Assembly: GCF_046546475.1 (NCBI RefSeq)
Contig: NZ_JBKGXS010000001.1
Coordinates: 62,001 to 126,000 of the forward strand
DNA length: 64,000 nucleotides
Direction: 5' to 3'
Origin: Pseudonocardia phyllosphaerae
Lineage (GTDB): Bacteria; Actinomycetota; Actinomycetes; Mycobacteriales; Pseudonocardiaceae
Positions 8,593-16,995 of this stretch are shown one piece after another. How positions within the stretch are numbered: position 1 is the first letter of the stretch; each line of letters opens with the position of its first letter. The notes beneath the pieces are model-generated. The model was given only the letters and a program-made list of their open reading frames with translations. It made no database searches and was not told where the DNA came from. Position numbers and translations under genes: made by a program.

Positions 8593-10527
8593 ATGCCCGA
8601 TCGTCAGTCCCCGGCCGGCGAGAACACCGGCTCGCCGGGTGGCCCGCAGGGCATCCCGCTCAGCGAGCAGCGCACCCACGTCCTCCCCCGGGTCGGTGCC
8701 GACGGCGGCACCGCGGTCCTGGGCGGCGACGCCCCGGCATCCGCGCCCGCACCCGGCCCCGGTGGTCCCGGCGGCCCGGGCGGCCCCGGTGGCGGCGGGG
8801 ACGACGGCGGCAACGACAACAACGACAACGGCAACAACGGTGACGGCGGGCGGCGCCGCAAGCGCCCGGTCGGCCTGATCGTCGCGGCCGCGGCCGTCGG
8901 CGTCCTGGGGCTCGGCTACGCCGGTGACCTGGTGTTCAGCTCCGGCAGCGTGCCGCGCGGCGTCACCGTCGCCGGCCAGCAGATCGGCGGGCTGTCCCGC
9001 GCCGCGGCCACCGAGAAGCTGCAGGGCGCGATCGAGCCGCGCACCTCGAAGCCGGTGCCGGTGCAGGCCGGCGACGTCCGGACCGAGATCGACCCGAAGG
9101 CGTCGGGGCTGAAGGTCGACTACCGCAAGACCCTGGACGACGCCGGCAGCCAGCCGCTCAACCCGGTGACCCGGATCAGCTCGTTCTTCACCAACCGCGA
9201 GGTCGGCGTGGTCAACACCGCCGACGACCGCGCCGTGCGCACCGCGCTGGAGCAGCTGTCCCCGCTGGTCAACTCCGAGCCGGAGGAGGGCGCGGTCCGC
9301 TTCGACGGTGCCAACCCGGTCGCCGTCCCGCCGAAGCCGGGCCACACGCTCGACGTGAACGCCGCCGTCGGCGAGGTCGAGGAGAACTGGGCCTCCGGTG
9401 CTCCGGTGCAGCTGCCGGTCAGCACCCAGCCGGCCGGGACCACCCCCGAGGACGTCCAGAAGGCCGTCGACGAGGTCGCCCGCCCGGCCGTGGCGTCGCC
9501 GCTGACCGTCACCGGCGAGGGGGCGACGGCCACGATCCAGCCGGCCGACGTCGCCAAGGCGCTGAGCTTCAGCCCTGACCCGGACGGCGCGACCAAGCTG
9601 GTCCCGAAGGTCAGCGACAAGATCCTCGAGGACGCGGCGGAGGACCAGCTCAAGGGCACCGAGAAGCCCGGCGTCGACGCCCGTCTCGACCTGGGGGCCA
9701 CCCCGCCCAAGGTCGTCCCGTCGCAGGACGGGCGGGGCATCGACTACGCCAAGACCTTCGCCAACGTGCTCCCGGTGCTGACCGGCCCCGGCAAGCACGA
9801 GGTCCCGGCGATCTACGAGACGAAGCCGGCCGAGATCACCACCCAGGACCTGCAGTCCCTCGGCGAGGCCAAGGAGATCAGCTCGTTCACCACGGGCGGG
9901 TTCGCCCAGGACTCCGGGCAGAACATCAAGCGTGCGGCCGAGGCCATCGACGGCCAGATCGTCCAGCCCGGCCAGACGTTCAGCCTCAACGGCGTCACCA
10001 ACCCGCGCGACGCCTCCAACGGCTACGTCGACGCCGGCATCATCGAGGACGGCCACCCCGCCCGCGGCGTCGGCGGCGGTGTCTCGCAGCTGGCCACCAC
10101 GCTCTACAACGCCTCCTACTTCGCCGGGATGACCGATGTGGAGCACAAGGAGCACAGCTTCTACATCAGCCGCTACCCGGTGGCGCGCGAGGCGACGGTC
10201 TTCAACAACCTGATCGACGTCAAGTTCCGCAACGACGGGCCCACCGCCGTGCTGATCAAGACGTCGTGGACGCCGAGCAACGTCACCGTGAAGTTCCTCG
10301 GCCAGAAGATGTGGGACGTGAGCTCCCAGACCGGGCCGAAGTCCGACCCGACCGAGCCGCAGGTCGTCACGATCCCGCCGGGCCAGGAGTGCCAGCCCAG
10401 CGAGGGCAAGCCGGGCTTCACTTCGACCGACACCCGGACCATGCGCAACGTGCAGACCGGGGAGACGCAGAGCCACACCCGCACGGTGAAGTACAACCCG
10501 CACCCGACGGTGAAGTGCGGCAGCTGA
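8593..10527 (+). CDS. VanW/YoaR-family envelope protein with peptidoglycan-binding-like domains
   Basis: A 644-residue membrane-anchored protein. ATG 8593 follows GGAAGGA. Order of parts: a cytoplasmic, low-complexity N-terminus (Gly/Pro then an Asp/Asn-rich GGGDDGGNDNNDNGNN segment), basic residues RRRKRP, one membrane helix (about residues 95-115, VGLIVAAAAVGVLGLGYAG), two extracytoplasmic repeats of the PG_binding_4 type (GVTVAGQQIGGLSRAAATEKL and a second copy near residue 290), then the VanW domain (FSLNGVTNPRDASNGYVDAG ... GVGGGVSQLATTLYNA ... EHSFYISRYPVAREATV). The C-terminus has one Cys pair. VanW proteins accompany glycopeptide-resistance genes but their activity is unknown. A cell-wall role is inferred. 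Monocistronic, closed by a strong terminator. Confidence 0.88.
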   Translation: MPDRQSPAGENTGSPGGPQGIPLSEQRTHVLPRVGADGGTAVLGGDAPASAPAPGPGGPGGPGGPGGGGDDGGNDNNDNGNNGDGGRRRKRPVGLIVAAAAVGVLGLGYAGDLVFSSGSVPRGVTVAGQQIGGLSRAAATEKLQGAIEPRTSKPVPVQAGDVRTEIDPKASGLKVDYRKTLDDAGSQPLNPVTRISSFFTNREVGVVNTADDRAVRTALEQLSPLVNSEPEEGAVRFDGANPVAVPPKPGHTLDVNAAVGEVEENWASGAPVQLPVSTQPAGTTPEDVQKAVDEVARPAVASPLTVTGEGATATIQPADVAKALSFSPDPDGATKLVPKVSDKILEDAAEDQLKGTEKPGVDARLDLGATPPKVVPSQDGRGIDYAKTFANVLPVLTGPGKHEVPAIYETKPAEITTQDLQSLGEAKEISSFTTGGFAQDSGQNIKRAAEAIDGQIVQPGQTFSLNGVTNPRDASNGYVDAGIIEDGHPARGVGGGVSQLATTLYNASYFAGMTDVEHKEHSFYISRYPVAREATVFNNLIDVKFRNDGPTAVLIKTSWTPSNVTVKFLGQKMWDVSSQTGPKSDPTEPQVVTIPPGQECQPSEGKPGFTSTDTRTMRNVQTGETQSHTRTVKYNPHPTVKCGS

Positions 10528-10543
10528 CGGCGTAGCAGCCCAC

Positions 10544-10589
10544 ACGACGAAGGCCCGGCCCGGGAGTCCCGGGGCCGGGCCTTCGTCGT
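10544..10589. terminator. Bidirectional terminator between the VanW-family gene and fadE5-like gene
   Basis: Perfect 18-bp stem: 10544-10561 pairs with 10572-10589 (ACGACGAAGGCCCGG core) around a 10-nt loop. It lies between convergent genes and can serve both. Confidence 0.85.
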
Positions 10590-10602
10590 CGGTGGGGCCG
10601 GA

Positions 10603-12429
10603 TCAGAACGCGGCCTCGTCCAGCTCCATCAGCGCGTTGTCCGCGTTCTCGACGACCGCGCGGTCCGAGGTCAGGCGAGGCAGCACGGTCCTGGCGAAGA
10701 ACGAGGCGACGCCGACCTTGCCCTCGTAGAACGACCGGTCCTTGGCGGAGAGGCCGTCGGTGCCCAGCTTCTCCAGCGCGACGCTCGCCTGGCGCAGCAG
10801 CAGCCAGCCGACGAGCAGGTCGCCGACCGCCAGCAGCAGCCGCACGGTGTGCTGGCCGACCTTGTAGAGGTTGGTGACGTCCTCGGCGGAGGCGTAGAGG
10901 TAGCCGGTCAGCGAGCCGAGCATCCCCTGCACGTCCTGCAGGGCCGTGCCGAGCAGCGCCCGCTCCTCCTTGAGGCGGCCGTTGCCTGCGTCGGAGTCGA
11001 GGAACGCCTGCACCTCGCCGGCGACGAACGCGAGTGCCTGGCCGTTGTCCCGCACGATCTTGCGGAACAGGAAGTCCAGGGACTGGATCGCGGTCGTGCC
11101 CTCGTAGAGGGAGTCGATCTTCGCGTCGCGGATGTACTGCTCGAGGGCGTAGTCCTGCAGGAAGCCCGAGCCGCCGAGGGTCTGCAGCGACTGCACCAGC
11201 TGCTCGGTGGCACGCTCGGAGCCGACGCCCTTGACGATCGGCAGCAGCAGGTCGTTGACCTTCTCGGCCAGCTCCGCGTCCTCGCCGCCGAGACGGATCT
11301 TGTCCTGCTGGACGGCGGTGTAGAGGTACACCGAGCGCATGCCCTCGGCGTAGGCCTTCTGCAGCATCAGGCTGCGCCGGACGTCGGGGTGGTGGGTGAT
11401 CGTGACCCGCGGCGCGGTCTTGTCGGTCATCTGGGTGAGGTCGGCGCCCTGGACGCGCTCCTTGGCGTAGTCCAGCGCGGTCAGGTAGCCGGTGGACAGC
11501 GTGCCGATCGCCTTGGTGCCCACCATCATCCGGGCGTACTCGATGACCTGGAACATCTGCGCGATGCCGTCGTGCACCTCGCCGAGCAGCCAGCCCTGGG
11601 CCGGGGTGCCGTGCGCCCCGAACGTCAGCTCGCAGGTGGTGGAGCCCTTGAGGCCCATCTTGTGCTCGACGTTGGTCACGAACGCGCCGTTGCGCTCGCC
11701 CGGCTCGCCGGTCTGCGAGTCGAAGTGGAACTTCGGCACCAGGAACAGCGAGAGGCCCTTGGTGCCCTGCTTCGCGCCCTCGGGGCGGGCCAGCACCAGG
11801 TGCATGATGTTCTCGGTGAAGTCCTGCTCGGCCGAGGTGATGAAGCGCTTCACGCCCTCGATGTGCCAGCTGCCGTCGGGCTGCTCGACCGCCTTGGTGC
11901 GGCCGGCGCCGACGTCGGAGCCCGCGTCGGGCTCGGTCAGCACCATCGTCGCGCTCCAGCCGCGGTCGATCATCAGCTGCGCCCAGCGCTTCTGGTCCTC
12001 GGTGCCGTTGCGGTGCAGGATCGACGCGAAGTTCGGGCCGGTCATGTACATGAACACGGCCGGGTTCGAGCCGAGGATCATCTCCGCGGCGGCCCACTGG
12101 ACGGAGGGCGGGACGCCCATGCCGCCCAGCTCGTTCGGCAGGCTCAGCCGCCACCACTCGCCGTCCCAGAGGACCTTGTAGGCGTCCTTGAGCTCCTGCG
12201 GGGTGGTGACCGAGAAGGTCGCGGGGTCGTAGACCGGCGGGTTCCGGTCGATCGTCGCGTAGTGCTCGGCCAGCGGCCCGGTGCACACCGACGACAGCTC
12301 GGACAGCACGCCCCTGGCGGTGTCGGCGTCCATGTCGGCGAACGGTCCGGTGCCCAGGTGGTCCTGCACCGAGAAGACCTCGAAGAGGTTGAACTCGAGG
12401 TCGCGCACGTTGCTCTTGTAGTGGCCCAT
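10603..12429 (-). CDS. fadE5: Acyl-CoA dehydrogenase, FadE5-like
   Basis: A 608-residue flavin acyl-CoA dehydrogenase, close to the 611 residues of mycobacterial FadE5 and longer than ordinary 380-residue family members. The ATG opens with MGHYKSNVRDLEFNLFE, the N-terminal extension typical of this clade. The flavin/substrate region has WSATMVLTEPDAGSDVG (about residues 163-179). The catalytic base is Glu443 in YEGTTAIQ, followed by SLDFLFRKI. A C-terminal helical extension follows (about residues 480-608). It oxidises fatty acyl-CoA to the 2-enoyl-CoA and passes electrons to ETF. Two TTAC...GTAA palindromes lie immediately upstream, and a similar site precedes etfD in this window, pointing to shared TetR-type control. 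It is monocistronic. Confidence 0.9.
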   Translation of the reverse strand: MGHYKSNVRDLEFNLFEVFSVQDHLGTGPFADMDADTARGVLSELSSVCTGPLAEHYATIDRNPPVYDPATFSVTTPQELKDAYKVLWDGEWWRLSLPNELGGMGVPPSVQWAAAEMILGSNPAVFMYMTGPNFASILHRNGTEDQKRWAQLMIDRGWSATMVLTEPDAGSDVGAGRTKAVEQPDGSWHIEGVKRFITSAEQDFTENIMHLVLARPEGAKQGTKGLSLFLVPKFHFDSQTGEPGERNGAFVTNVEHKMGLKGSTTCELTFGAHGTPAQGWLLGEVHDGIAQMFQVIEYARMMVGTKAIGTLSTGYLTALDYAKERVQGADLTQMTDKTAPRVTITHHPDVRRSLMLQKAYAEGMRSVYLYTAVQQDKIRLGGEDAELAEKVNDLLLPIVKGVGSERATEQLVQSLQTLGGSGFLQDYALEQYIRDAKIDSLYEGTTAIQSLDFLFRKIVRDNGQALAFVAGEVQAFLDSDAGNGRLKEERALLGTALQDVQGMLGSLTGYLYASAEDVTNLYKVGQHTVRLLLAVGDLLVGWLLLRQASVALEKLGTDGLSAKDRSFYEGKVGVASFFARTVLPRLTSDRAVVENADNALMELDEAAF

Positions 12430-12466
12430 CCCGTACTCCCCGCAACTCTGCCAGGGCCGATCGAAC

Positions 12467-12480
12467 TTACCGGCCGGTAA
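12467..12480. promoter_or_regulatory. Operator-like palindrome 1 upstream of fadE5
   Basis: TTACCGGCCGGTAA is a perfect 14-bp palindrome whose near edge is 37 bp from the fadE5 start codon. Its size and position fit a TetR-family operator. The cognate regulator is not identified here. Confidence 0.55.
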
Positions 12481-12494
12481 CTGACGCCAGAGTA

Positions 12495-12508
12495 TTACTC
12501 GCTGGTAA
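12495..12508. promoter_or_regulatory. Operator-like palindrome 2 upstream of fadE5
   Basis: TTACTCGCTGGTAA repeats the outer half-sites of the palindrome at 12467, 28 bp away. Two spaced copies make chance less likely. Confidence 0.5.
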
Positions 12509-12643
12509 CCGTTTCAAGGCCCTTCCGGTACCGGTCGTGCCGGGTATCTCCGGGTGACCCTCCGGCGCGCCTCGTCGTGAAACGTGTGTTGCGCACGAGG
12601 ATGAGGTGACGCATGGGGTGAGTACGGCGGCGTGGAGGCGGGC

Positions 12644-13921
12644 ATGGACGGGGCAGGACGTGCGTGGAGCCGGCGCGGGGTGCTGCTCGGTTCGCTGGTC
12701 GCCGGGGCCGCGCTGACCGGGCTGCCGGCCGGACCCGGGCGGGCGCTCGCGTCGACGGGCGCCCCCGGCCGGGCACCGGTCCCGCCACCGGGCCCGCCGG
12801 TCGCACCCGGCCCGCCCGCGGTCCCGGGCCCGGTCGGCGACGGGCTCGCCCACGCCGAGGGCGTGCCCGCGCCCTACATCGCGCGCTGCTTCGAGTGGGG
12901 AGCGCGGCCGCCGTCGTCACCGCCGCAGATCCACGATGTCCGCCCGATCCGGATCCTGGTGCACCACACCGCCGGCCCGAACGGCACCGACTACGGCGTG
13001 CCCGCCGCGCACGCGCTGGCGCGGGGCATCCAGCGCTACCACATGGACCACAACGGCTGGCTCGACTCGGGCCAGCACTTCACGATCTCCCGCGGTGGCC
13101 ACGTCATGGAGGGGCGGCTGTGGAGCCTCGGTGAGCTCAACCGCGGTCGGCGCGTCGTCGAGGGCGCGCACTCGCCCGGGCAGAACGTGATCGCGATCGG
13201 CATCGAGAACGAGGGCACCTACACCGGCGCCACCCCGACGCCGATGCTGTGGCACTCGCTGCGCGCCACGTGCGCCTACATCTGTGACAAGTACGGGATC
13301 GCCCCCACCGAGCTCTACGGGCACCGCGACTTCCGCGACACGCTCTGCCCCGGCGACCGGCTCTACGCCGCGCTGCCCCGGCTGCGTCGCGAGGTCGCGT
13401 CGCTGATGGGGCGACGGGTGTCCCGTACCGAGGTGGTCCGGTCCGGGTGGCCGGCCCTGCGTGGCGGCGACCGCGGCCCGGCGGTGGAGGCCGCGCAGTA
13501 CCTGCTGCGCGACAGCGGTTTCTACCGGGGCAGGCCGGACGGCCGCTACGACGCGCGCACCGGCGCCGCGGTCACCGCGCTGCAGCGGGCCCACCGGGCG
13601 GGGAGACCGGTCTGCGGCGCCTGCGGCGCCGACGCGGGCACCGGAGTGCTCGGCGGACTGTCCTGGCCGTTGCTGGCGCGCCCCGTGCGGCTCGGTTCCG
13701 CGGGTGTACGCGGGGGGCGTGGCGCCGAGGGTTCCGGTGTCCCCGGCGGCCCGGGGGTCCCGGGGGACGACGTCGTTCGGGCGGTCGGGGTGCTCGCGGC
13801 GGCGCGGAACACCGAGAGCGTCCCGGACGTCGTGGACGGGCCGGCATGGCAGCGGCTGCTGTCCGGACCGGGGACCCCGGTTCCCGGTGGCGGCGACCCG
13901 GCAGGCGTCGCGAACCGCTGA
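12644..13921 (+). CDS. Tat-exported N-acetylmuramoyl-L-alanine amidase with peptidoglycan-binding domain
   Basis: A 425-residue wall hydrolase. ATG 12644 is preferred over the in-frame GTG at 12632 because GGAGG lies 5 nt upstream of it. A twin-arginine signal is seen near the start (SRRGVLLGSLVAGAALTGL). After a Pro-rich spacer comes a type-2 amidase/PGRP domain (about residues 90-250). It has the zinc-ligand segments VHHTAG, GAHSPGQNVIAIGIENEG and YGHRDFRDTLCPGDRL, so the expected His, His and Cys ligands are present. A PG_binding_1 repeat follows (LRGGDRGPAVEAAQYLLRDSG, about residues 270-330). The last 90 residues are Gly-rich and unassigned. It should cut the amide bond between MurNAc and L-Ala. 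Monocistronic and convergent with the next gene. Confidence 0.88.
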   Translation: MDGAGRAWSRRGVLLGSLVAGAALTGLPAGPGRALASTGAPGRAPVPPPGPPVAPGPPAVPGPVGDGLAHAEGVPAPYIARCFEWGARPPSSPPQIHDVRPIRILVHHTAGPNGTDYGVPAAHALARGIQRYHMDHNGWLDSGQHFTISRGGHVMEGRLWSLGELNRGRRVVEGAHSPGQNVIAIGIENEGTYTGATPTPMLWHSLRATCAYICDKYGIAPTELYGHRDFRDTLCPGDRLYAALPRLRREVASLMGRRVSRTEVVRSGWPALRGGDRGPAVEAAQYLLRDSGFYRGRPDGRYDARTGAAVTALQRAHRAGRPVCGACGADAGTGVLGGLSWPLLARPVRLGSAGVRGGRGAEGSGVPGGPGVPGDDVVRAVGVLAAARNTESVPDVVDGPAWQRLLSGPGTPVPGGGDPAGVANR

Positions 13922-13937
13922 GCGTGGCGCCGCCGGT

Positions 13938-14570
13938 TCAGCGGGCCAGGCGCCGGACCACCGCCAGGTCCTCCGGGCTCGCGACGTGCAGGTTCGCCGG
14001 GTCCCCCGGCACCGTCACGACCCGGTGGCCGAGCGCGGCCAGCATTCCGGAGTTCTCCACCGGACGGGGCGCGTCGGCGTGCGCGGCGCGCAGCACGTCC
14101 GCCCGGAACGCCTGCGGGGACTGGGCGAGGACGGTGTCCTGCTTGGGCAGCGTCTCCTGCACGACGCCGTCGACGACCCGCTGCACGACCTCGAGCATCG
14201 GGACGACCGGCACCGCGGCGTCGGCGCCCGCCCGGACCGCGGCGATCGCGTCGGTGAACAGCCGGTCCGCGGCCAGCGGATGTGCCGGGTCGGCGAGGAC
14301 GAGGATCTCCGTGTCGTCCGGGACGGCCGCGAGCCCGTTGCGCAGCGACACCGCCTGGTGCTCGCCGCCGACGGCCGGCGCATCGACCGGCTCACCGTCC
14401 CACTCGACCCCGGCGGGCAGCACGAGCGCGACCCGGTCACAGGTGCGTCGCGCGGCCGCGACGGTGTGGTCGACCAGGCGTCGCCCGGCCAGCTCCTCCA
14501 TCTGTTTGAGCCGGCCGAACCGGCTGCCGCTGCCCCCGGCCAGGACGATCGCCCACACCGCGCCGGTCAC
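13938..14570 (-). CDS. IspD-like nucleotidyltransferase
   Basis: A 210-residue sugar-nucleotidyltransferase-fold protein. GTG 14570 is chosen because GGAGAGG lies about 7 nt upstream and the protein then begins with the nucleotide-binding loop VWAIVLAGGSGSRFG. IspD hallmarks include LVLADPAHPL (metal-site Asp region) and AQSPQAFRADVLRAAH, the counterpart of the TQTPQ-F motif. The usual P-K-Q after the glycine loop is reduced to LKQ. In most actinobacteria ispD sits in a carD-ispD-ispF cluster; this copy stands alone, so it may be a paralogue with another nucleotide-transfer role rather than the MEP-pathway enzyme. Family fold is firm, the reaction is not. Confidence 0.7.
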   Translation of the reverse strand: MTGAVWAIVLAGGSGSRFGRLKQMEELAGRRLVDHTVAAARRTCDRVALVLPAGVEWDGEPVDAPAVGGEHQAVSLRNGLAAVPDDTEILVLADPAHPLAADRLFTDAIAAVRAGADAAVPVVPMLEVVQRVVDGVVQETLPKQDTVLAQSPQAFRADVLRAAHADAPRPVENSGMLAALGHRVVTVPGDPANLHVASPEDLAVVRRLAR

Positions 14571-14962
14571 GTGTCGCACCTCTCCTCGGTCACTCCTGTG
14601 ATCCTGCCCTCCGTCCGAACGGGACGGCGCATGCGGCGCGGAGCGTCCCGAAATGCCTGATCGATCCAGTTGTGCAGCACCGGTTGTCACCCCTGGCACA
14701 GACGCGACTGCGCCGAGTCACCCCCCACCTCCCCGCGGCGGGGGACGGGGGCGGGATGATCGGGTGCGTCGGGCCGGCGTGGAACCGGGAGCCCCCGCGC
14801 CGGCCCGGCCCCGAACCGTGCACCGCGCCCGGGGCGGCACCGTTATCCCATCGTGCGCGAGATGTGATCGGCAAGTGCCGACCCCGCGCGTCCCGTACCC
14901 CCTCTGACGTGGTAAAACTTCAGACGATCACGCGACGGACACGGGGTCGGGGGGAACACGTC
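14571..14962. other. Divergent intergenic region
   Basis: 392 bp between the IspD-like gene (minus) and a small membrane-protein gene (plus). A TAAAAC hexamer at about 14913 is a possible -10 for the plus-strand gene. No gene or strong hairpin was seen. Confidence 0.35.
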
Positions 14963-15313
14963 GTGAAGCGGTTGGCAGGGGCGGTCGTCGGTATGTCGGC
15001 GGTGGCGCTGGTGGTGGCGTATCTGGCGTTCGGGTGGCCTGTGCTGCTCGTCGGAGGCCCGCTGTTCGTGGGCGTCGCGATCACGGTCGCGGTGATCGTG
15101 GTCACGGAGCGTCCCCGGGCGGTGCTCGTCGAGCGCCGCGAGGAGCGGGCCGGAGCCTCCCCCTGGCGGACCGCCGCCGAGCGTGGCGAGCAGCCCAGCA
15201 CCGGTCTGATGAGCGGCTTCTTCGAGCTGTCCTCGGTGTCCGGCGTCGCGGGTGTCCCCGAGCAGCGGCCTGCGCCGGCAGCGCCGACAGCCCGGCCCGC
15301 CGCCGCGCGGTAG
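14963..15313 (+). CDS. Small two-pass membrane protein, unknown function
   Basis: A 116-residue protein. GTG 14963 has GGGGGGAA about 9 nt upstream; an internal ATG at codon 10 is an alternative start. Residues about 4-24 and 28-47 form two adjacent membrane helices (AVVGMSAVALVVAYLAFG and VLLVGGPLFVGVAITVAVIV). The remaining 65 residues are a basic then Pro/Ala-rich cytoplasmic tail (VERREERAGASPWRTAAER ... PAPAAPTARPAAAR). No family is recognised. It precedes the DMT transporter gene by about 65 bp, but that gene has its own promoter-like element. Confidence 0.6.
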   Translation: MKRLAGAVVGMSAVALVVAYLAFGWPVLLVGGPLFVGVAITVAVIVVTERPRAVLVERREERAGASPWRTAAERGEQPSTGLMSGFFELSSVSGVAGVPEQRPAPAAPTARPAAAR

Positions 15314-15334
15314 CGGTAGGACACAATCGCGGGG

Positions 15335-15385
15335 GTGACGATCTCCGTCGCCATCTCCAACCCGGTCCGGAGCCGCACGTGCTGA
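15335..15385 (+). CDS. Possible 16-codon leaderless leader peptide overlapping the DMT transporter start
   Basis: CACAAT (15322-15327) stands 7 nt before GTG 15335, the same spacing as at other probable leaderless starts in the window. The frame reads 16 codons and stops at 15385, overlapping the transporter's GTG (15379) by 7 bp in another frame. Translation of this leader could couple ribosomes onto the transporter. The alternative is chance. Confidence 0.3.
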   Translation: MTISVAISNPVRSRTC

Positions 15386-16203
15386 TCGGAATGACCTTCG
15401 CCGTCCTGGCGATGTTCTGCAGCACCGGCGCCGCCATCCTGCAGGCCGACGCGGCCAGCCAGGGCGGGAGGACGAGCGCGGTCATGACCCGCCCCCGGTT
15501 CATCGGCGGGCTGGGCATGGACCTGCTGACCTGGCTGTGCATGGTCGTGGCCCTGCAGTTCATCCCGATCTTCGCGGTGCAGGCCACGCTCGCCGGTGCC
15601 ATCGCGATGACCGCGCTCTACGCCCGGTACTTCCGGGGCGAGTGGCTGCGACCGGTCCATCGCTTCGCGATCGGGTTCAGCATCGCCGGGCTCGCGCTGG
15701 TCGCGGCCAGCGCCGGCACCGAGCGCAAGGCGCCGCTGACCGACCACGCCCAGACCGTGACCGTCCTGATCGCGGCCCTGGTCGTGTTCATGGGCGTCAC
15801 GCTGGCGGTGCACAAGCAGACGAGGCCGTGGCCGTCGGCGCTGCTGGCCGGGCTCGGGCTCGGCGGCGGCTCGGTCTGCATCCGCGCGCTGCACGTCTCG
15901 GAGAGCACGTCGGTCGTCGGGCTGCTCGGCGAGCCGTTGATCTACGTGCTGGCCGGCATGGCCGTCACCGGGCTCTACAACTACGCGCGCGCCCTGCAGC
16001 TCGGCGACGTCGCGACGGTGACCGCGCTCTACATGGTCGTGCAGGTCGTCGTGCCCGGGATGGTCGGCATCCTGCTGCTCGACGACACCATCCGGCCCGG
16101 CTTCGTGCCGTTCCTGCTGCTCGGCCTGGCGCTGACCGTGACCGGCACCGCGATCCTGTCCCGGCGCCGTCCGGAGAAGCGGACACCGCCGCGCGTGTCC
16201 TAG
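15379..16203 (+). CDS. DMT-superfamily (EamA-like) membrane transporter
   Basis: A 274-residue polytopic membrane protein. GTG 15379 is placed 7-11 nt after a CCGGAG, with a second in-frame ATG four codons later. Eight to nine hydrophobic segments span nearly the whole length. They include GMTFAVLAMFCSTGAAILQA, LLTWLCMVVALQFIPIFAVQ, FAIGFSIAGLALVAAS and, at the end, FVPFLLLGLALTVTGTAIL. The inner repeat pattern and the AVQATLAGAIAMTALYARYF segment resemble small-molecule DMT exporters or magnesium-transporter-like NIPA relatives; similar proteins of unknown substrate are common in actinobacteria. The only hydrophilic end is a short basic C-terminus. Substrate unknown. Confidence 0.7.
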   Translation: MLIGMTFAVLAMFCSTGAAILQADAASQGGRTSAVMTRPRFIGGLGMDLLTWLCMVVALQFIPIFAVQATLAGAIAMTALYARYFRGEWLRPVHRFAIGFSIAGLALVAASAGTERKAPLTDHAQTVTVLIAALVVFMGVTLAVHKQTRPWPSALLAGLGLGGGSVCIRALHVSESTSVVGLLGEPLIYVLAGMAVTGLYNYARALQLGDVATVTALYMVVQVVVPGMVGILLLDDTIRPGFVPFLLLGLALTVTGTAILSRRRPEKRTPPRVS

Positions 16204-16206
16204 CGT
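16201..16206 (+). promoter_or_regulatory. -10 hexamer, probable leaderless promoter (hydrolase)
   Basis: TAGCGT is 7 nt before ATG 16214. Its TAG is also the end of the DMT transporter gene. Confidence 0.45.
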
Positions 16207-16213
16207 GGCGGGC

Positions 16214-16936
16214 ATGCCGACCTTCTCCCGTCCCGGCGTCTCGATCTCCTACACCGATCACGGCGAGGGCTTCCCGATCCTGCTGATCGCCCCGGGCGGG
16301 ATGCGCTCGGCCGCCTCGTTCTGGGAGAAGGCGCCGTGGGACCCGCGGACCCATCTCGTCGAACGCGGGTACCGGGTCATCGCGATGGACCAGCGCAACG
16401 CGGGCGAGTCCACCGCCGAGGTCCACGCCTCCGACGGCTGGCCGGTCTACACCGCCGACCAGCTCGCCCTGCTCGACCACCTCGGCGTCACCGAGTTCGC
16501 GGTGTTCGGCATGTGCATCGGCGGCGGCTACACCGCGAGCCTGCTCGTGACGGCGCCGGAGCGGATCCGGGCCGCCGTCACGCTGCAGCCGACCGGGCGC
16601 GAGAACAACCAGCACCGCTTCGAGGAGATGTTCGACGGCTGGCGCGACGAGATCGCCGACGACCATCCCGAGGCGAGTGCCGAGACCTGGGACTCGTTCC
16701 GGCACAACATGTTCGCCGGTGGCGGGATCCTGTTCTCGGTGCCCGACGAGGCACTCGCCCGGATCGCGACGCCGTGGCTGGTCCTGATGGGCGGCGACGA
16801 GTTCCACCCCGAGGCCGTCTCGCGGACGCTGACCGAGGTGGCCCCCGGCGCGCAGCTGGTGGAGCGGTGGAAGGCCGACGAGTACGTCGCGGACGGCAGG
16901 GCCGCCGTCGACGACTTCCTCGCGACGCACCTCTGA
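16214..16936 (+). CDS. Alpha/beta-hydrolase-fold protein with Cys at the nucleophile elbow
   Basis: A 240-residue protein. ATG 16214 is preferred to the GTG at 16205 because of the leaderless -10 spacing. The fold is clear: early strand ISYTDHGEGFPILLIAPGG (oxyanion region), VIAMDQRNAGES, and the elbow EFAVFGMCIGGGYTA (about residues 96-110). The elbow reads G-M-C-I-G-G, so Cys replaces the usual Ser. The acid segment is LVLMGGDEFHP. Near the C-terminus, where the catalytic His normally sits, the sequence is WKADEYVADGRAAV with no His. The protein may therefore be a dienelactone-hydrolase-like enzyme, or catalytically impaired. No substrate is inferred. Confidence 0.72.
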   Translation: MPTFSRPGVSISYTDHGEGFPILLIAPGGMRSAASFWEKAPWDPRTHLVERGYRVIAMDQRNAGESTAEVHASDGWPVYTADQLALLDHLGVTEFAVFGMCIGGGYTASLLVTAPERIRAAVTLQPTGRENNQHRFEEMFDGWRDEIADDHPEASAETWDSFRHNMFAGGGILFSVPDEALARIATPWLVLMGGDEFHPEAVSRTLTEVAPGAQLVERWKADEYVADGRAAVDDFLATHL

Positions 16937-16983
16937 GGGGCCGGGCCTCCGATTCCTCCACGCCACCGGCCGCCCGGCGGCGC

Positions 16984-16989
16984 CAGACT
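16984..16989 (+). promoter_or_regulatory. -10-like hexamer before the YjbR gene
   Basis: CAGACT ends 6 nt before ATG 16996, with no Shine-Dalgarno in between. Confidence 0.35.
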
Positions 16990-16995
16990 GGGCGC

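Noticed and set aside
13927..14699. Longer start for the IspD-like protein at 14699
   Set aside because: The added residues do not resemble the family; the glycine loop should be close to the N-terminus, as with GTG 14570.
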